Source: Zygnema circumcarinatum (lineage: Eukaryota; Streptophyta; Zygnematophyceae; Zygnematales; Zygnemataceae). From it: a DNA stretch of 64,000 bases. Position numbers and translations under genes: made by a program. The stretch covers positions 1,717,607 through 1,781,606 of the forward strand of contig CM074809.1 of the NCBI GenBank assembly GCA_037447605.1, given 5' to 3'. The notes beneath the pieces were generated by a model. That model had not been told where the DNA came from and did no database searches. It was given only the letters and a program-made list of their open reading frames with translations. Below, in pieces: positions 62,183 to 64,000 of this stretch. Each line of letters begins with the position of its first letter. The first letter of the stretch is position 1.

Positions 62183-63726
62183 TCAATTTGCCTGTGCAAT
62201 CGACAGGAGAAGGTCTCGAAATGGCGGGTAAGTGACTGCCAACACACTGAGGGTTCCCTTCAAAGCCAAAGTCAAGCCGGCCACTGCACCCACCCGCCAA
62301 GGCCCCCACCAATCATCCAAAGTCACTCCTTTTTGTCAAGGGATTCGGCTTTCAATGACACATCATCGTTTGGAACCGAAGCAAAACAATGACATCCTCC
62401 TTCCTATATAGGCATTACAAGTGTTCCAGAATTGAGCAAACTTTTTTGCTTTCTTTTCTGCGCGTACAAATCAATTGCCCCCCTAAATGCACTTGTACAG
62501 CGAAGACTAGGGAGATTGCAAAATTCAAGTCTTGCTTTTAAAGTATGCTTTTCAGGATATTCTGAGTTTCTCAGAAACAAACACTCACCTGCAGCAGCCT
62601 GTGGTTCATCCACAGCCTGAGCAAGTTCCATGCCACCCCCCACCCATACAAGTTGGAACGTCAATGGAATTTCCTTGCCCTTGTGCAGTTAAATGCAATG
62701 TGTCTGGCAATCACAGAAGCAACAAAGCTAAACCAGTCAGCTTCTCGACCCCTTAATCAACGCAGAACACTGTTGCCAATCATCACGTGTCACATTCGCA
62801 GAAGATGATGTGCACCCTTTAACAGAGTTAATACGCCCTATGAACGTTCATGGTGCAAGGGGTTTGTCTTACAATAGCCGATGCCCCAAGAGTGTGCGAT
62901 GAAGCACCAACAGCCATGCCTCGGGAAACAGCTCCGTCCACCTGCAATTCATTTGTGTCGAAAAAATGTCAAGCGACATTCACGAGCCAAAACTCGATGC
63001 CTCAATTGATCTCCAATGCATTAAACCAGAGTCTTAGCTTGGATACAGTCACTAGCCATCACGTTTTCTAACCAGTAGACCCATTCTCCAACTACACTAA
63101 AAAAAGATTAAGAATCAAGTATCAGGCCGGTCGTCATTATGCAACAACTAAAATAGTTTGGGCTTGTAATCATGTCAAAACCTGACTGGGTTACTGATGG
63201 TTATCATAAAAAGAAGGGCCCGACCTGCCCGCAACAGCCAACGACGGTTTCTTGGATCCGCTAACTTGTTTCCATGTGAGTTTTAGGACTCTGGCAGTGT
63301 CACCAATAGGAACATGACACGCCCTACGCTTTCGACGTGAGAACAGGCTCGTAAGCAGATAGAACTAGGTGGTGTTACGGAAGATGGGCTGAATCAACAG
63401 AGAGGCATGATTCTGAGGTTTTAAGGTTGACAGTGCTACACAATCTTCCCCCGTAGAACGACTGCACGATCTCAATGTAAGGAACCATGCCTCCCCCCTT
63501 ACAACCATGCCACGTTTGTCAAAGCCAAGACAATCTCATAAACAATCATCCTTCTGCATTTCCTGAGTTTCCCTTAGAGATGCAATGCAATATTCACCTT
63601 CCAGTGGGCCATTAGCTGCCGAGCTGTGCTGATGCCCGCTGTTCCCGCGATCGTGACGCCTGCAACTACGAGTCCCCGGTTGGCTTGCAGAAGTGGGACC
63701 ATTTCAAAGGCGAGGCCGAGTGTTGT
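62183..63726 (-). CDS. LrgB-family membrane protein (PLGG1-like), C-terminal part
   Basis: C-terminal exons of an LrgAB-family transporter; the plant member PLGG1 exchanges glycolate and glycerate at the chloroplast envelope during photorespiration. Exons in transcription order: 63726-63598, 62941-62873, 62616-62589 (28 nt) and 62283-62183 (stop TGA), all phase-consistent. The first gives a membrane helix (GLVVAGVTIAGTAGISTA), the second the LrgB signature region SRGMAVGASSHTLGASA, the third AVDEPQAAA (aligned by me to SAKEPEALPF of PLGG1), and the last a helix, GLTLALKGTLSVLAV, with a tail ending SIAQAN. Upstream exons were not recognised in 63727-64000 and should lie beyond the window. The divergent sequence means another LrgB-type protein rather than PLGG1 itself is possible. 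Confidence 0.72.
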
Positions 63727-64000
63727 CTGCAAACGTAGGTGTTTCAGGCAGAGTCTCAGCTTATCGGCACCCTTTTTGGCAAGTGTGATCAGCTCGCTCT
63801 CTCATCATAGAGCCTTTTGCTTAGAAGGTTGAAAAATATTCGGAGAAAAAGGTCGAAAAAATCCAAGTCATAACCTCAATATTCAACGCATGCTCGGAAT
63901 TGTTTTGTCAAAGCTTAAGGCAGGTGGTGGCGTGCTTTTTCTGGGCAGTAATCTGCTCTGGAAATGGTAAAAGGGAAGGACCCTATTCTTCTCTTCCTGC

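Overview
This is a window of nuclear DNA from a green plant lineage, most likely a streptophyte (a non-seed land plant or a charophyte-grade alga). Genes are split by many GT-AG introns, some exons are only 25-28 nt, and the intergenic DNA is rich in short non-autonomous transposons. The gene set also fits: a CRF-type AP2/ERF transcription factor, a plant-type single-thioredoxin quiescin sulfhydryl oxidase (QSOX), a PLGG1/LrgB-like protein, an LRR-WD40 protein of the type I recall from plants, and HBS1 with a RanBP2 zinc finger. I cannot name the species. Exon models were built by hand from splice sites, phase continuity and remembered family sequences; no search was run.

Layout, left to right. 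(1) 1-7883, plus: HBS1-like ribosome-rescue GTPase, cut at its 5' end by the window edge. (2) 8250-13233, minus: MUS81 structure-specific endonuclease, tail to tail with HBS1, first exons not found. (3) 13.8-17.3 kb: repeat-rich spacer with a fold-back carrying two inverted 5S rRNA-like copies, and a 934-bp terminal-inverted-repeat element with a perfect 8-bp target duplication. (4) 18425-19843, plus: single-exon CRF-like AP2/ERF factor behind a long 5' leader with an intron. (5) 21020-23691, minus: conserved plant protein of unknown function. (6) 24091-25079: 989-bp hAT-like element with an 8-bp target duplication, 118 bp before the next start codon. (7) 25197-33753, plus: 1,392-residue LRR-WD40 protein. 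(8) 36485-42987, plus: secreted S28 prolyl carboxypeptidase. (9) 43292-49528, plus: QSOX. (10) 52643-59962, minus: RS/RE-rich nuclear protein, probably RNA processing. (11) 60406-60848: a third inverted-repeat element. (12) 62183-63726, minus: C-terminal part of an LrgB-like membrane transporter, its 5' exons lying beyond the right edge or not recognised.

The most unusual signal is at 42.9-43.7 kb. The last S28 exon splices in the correct phase into an exon that stays open for 119 codons, crosses two hydrophobic segments and runs straight into the QSOX thioredoxin active-site exon. This predicts an S28 protease-QSOX fusion, or at least two genes sharing an exon. Other points of interest are the 5S-bearing fold-back, a repeat motif shared by four places in the window, and very long polypyrimidine tracts just before several 3' splice sites.
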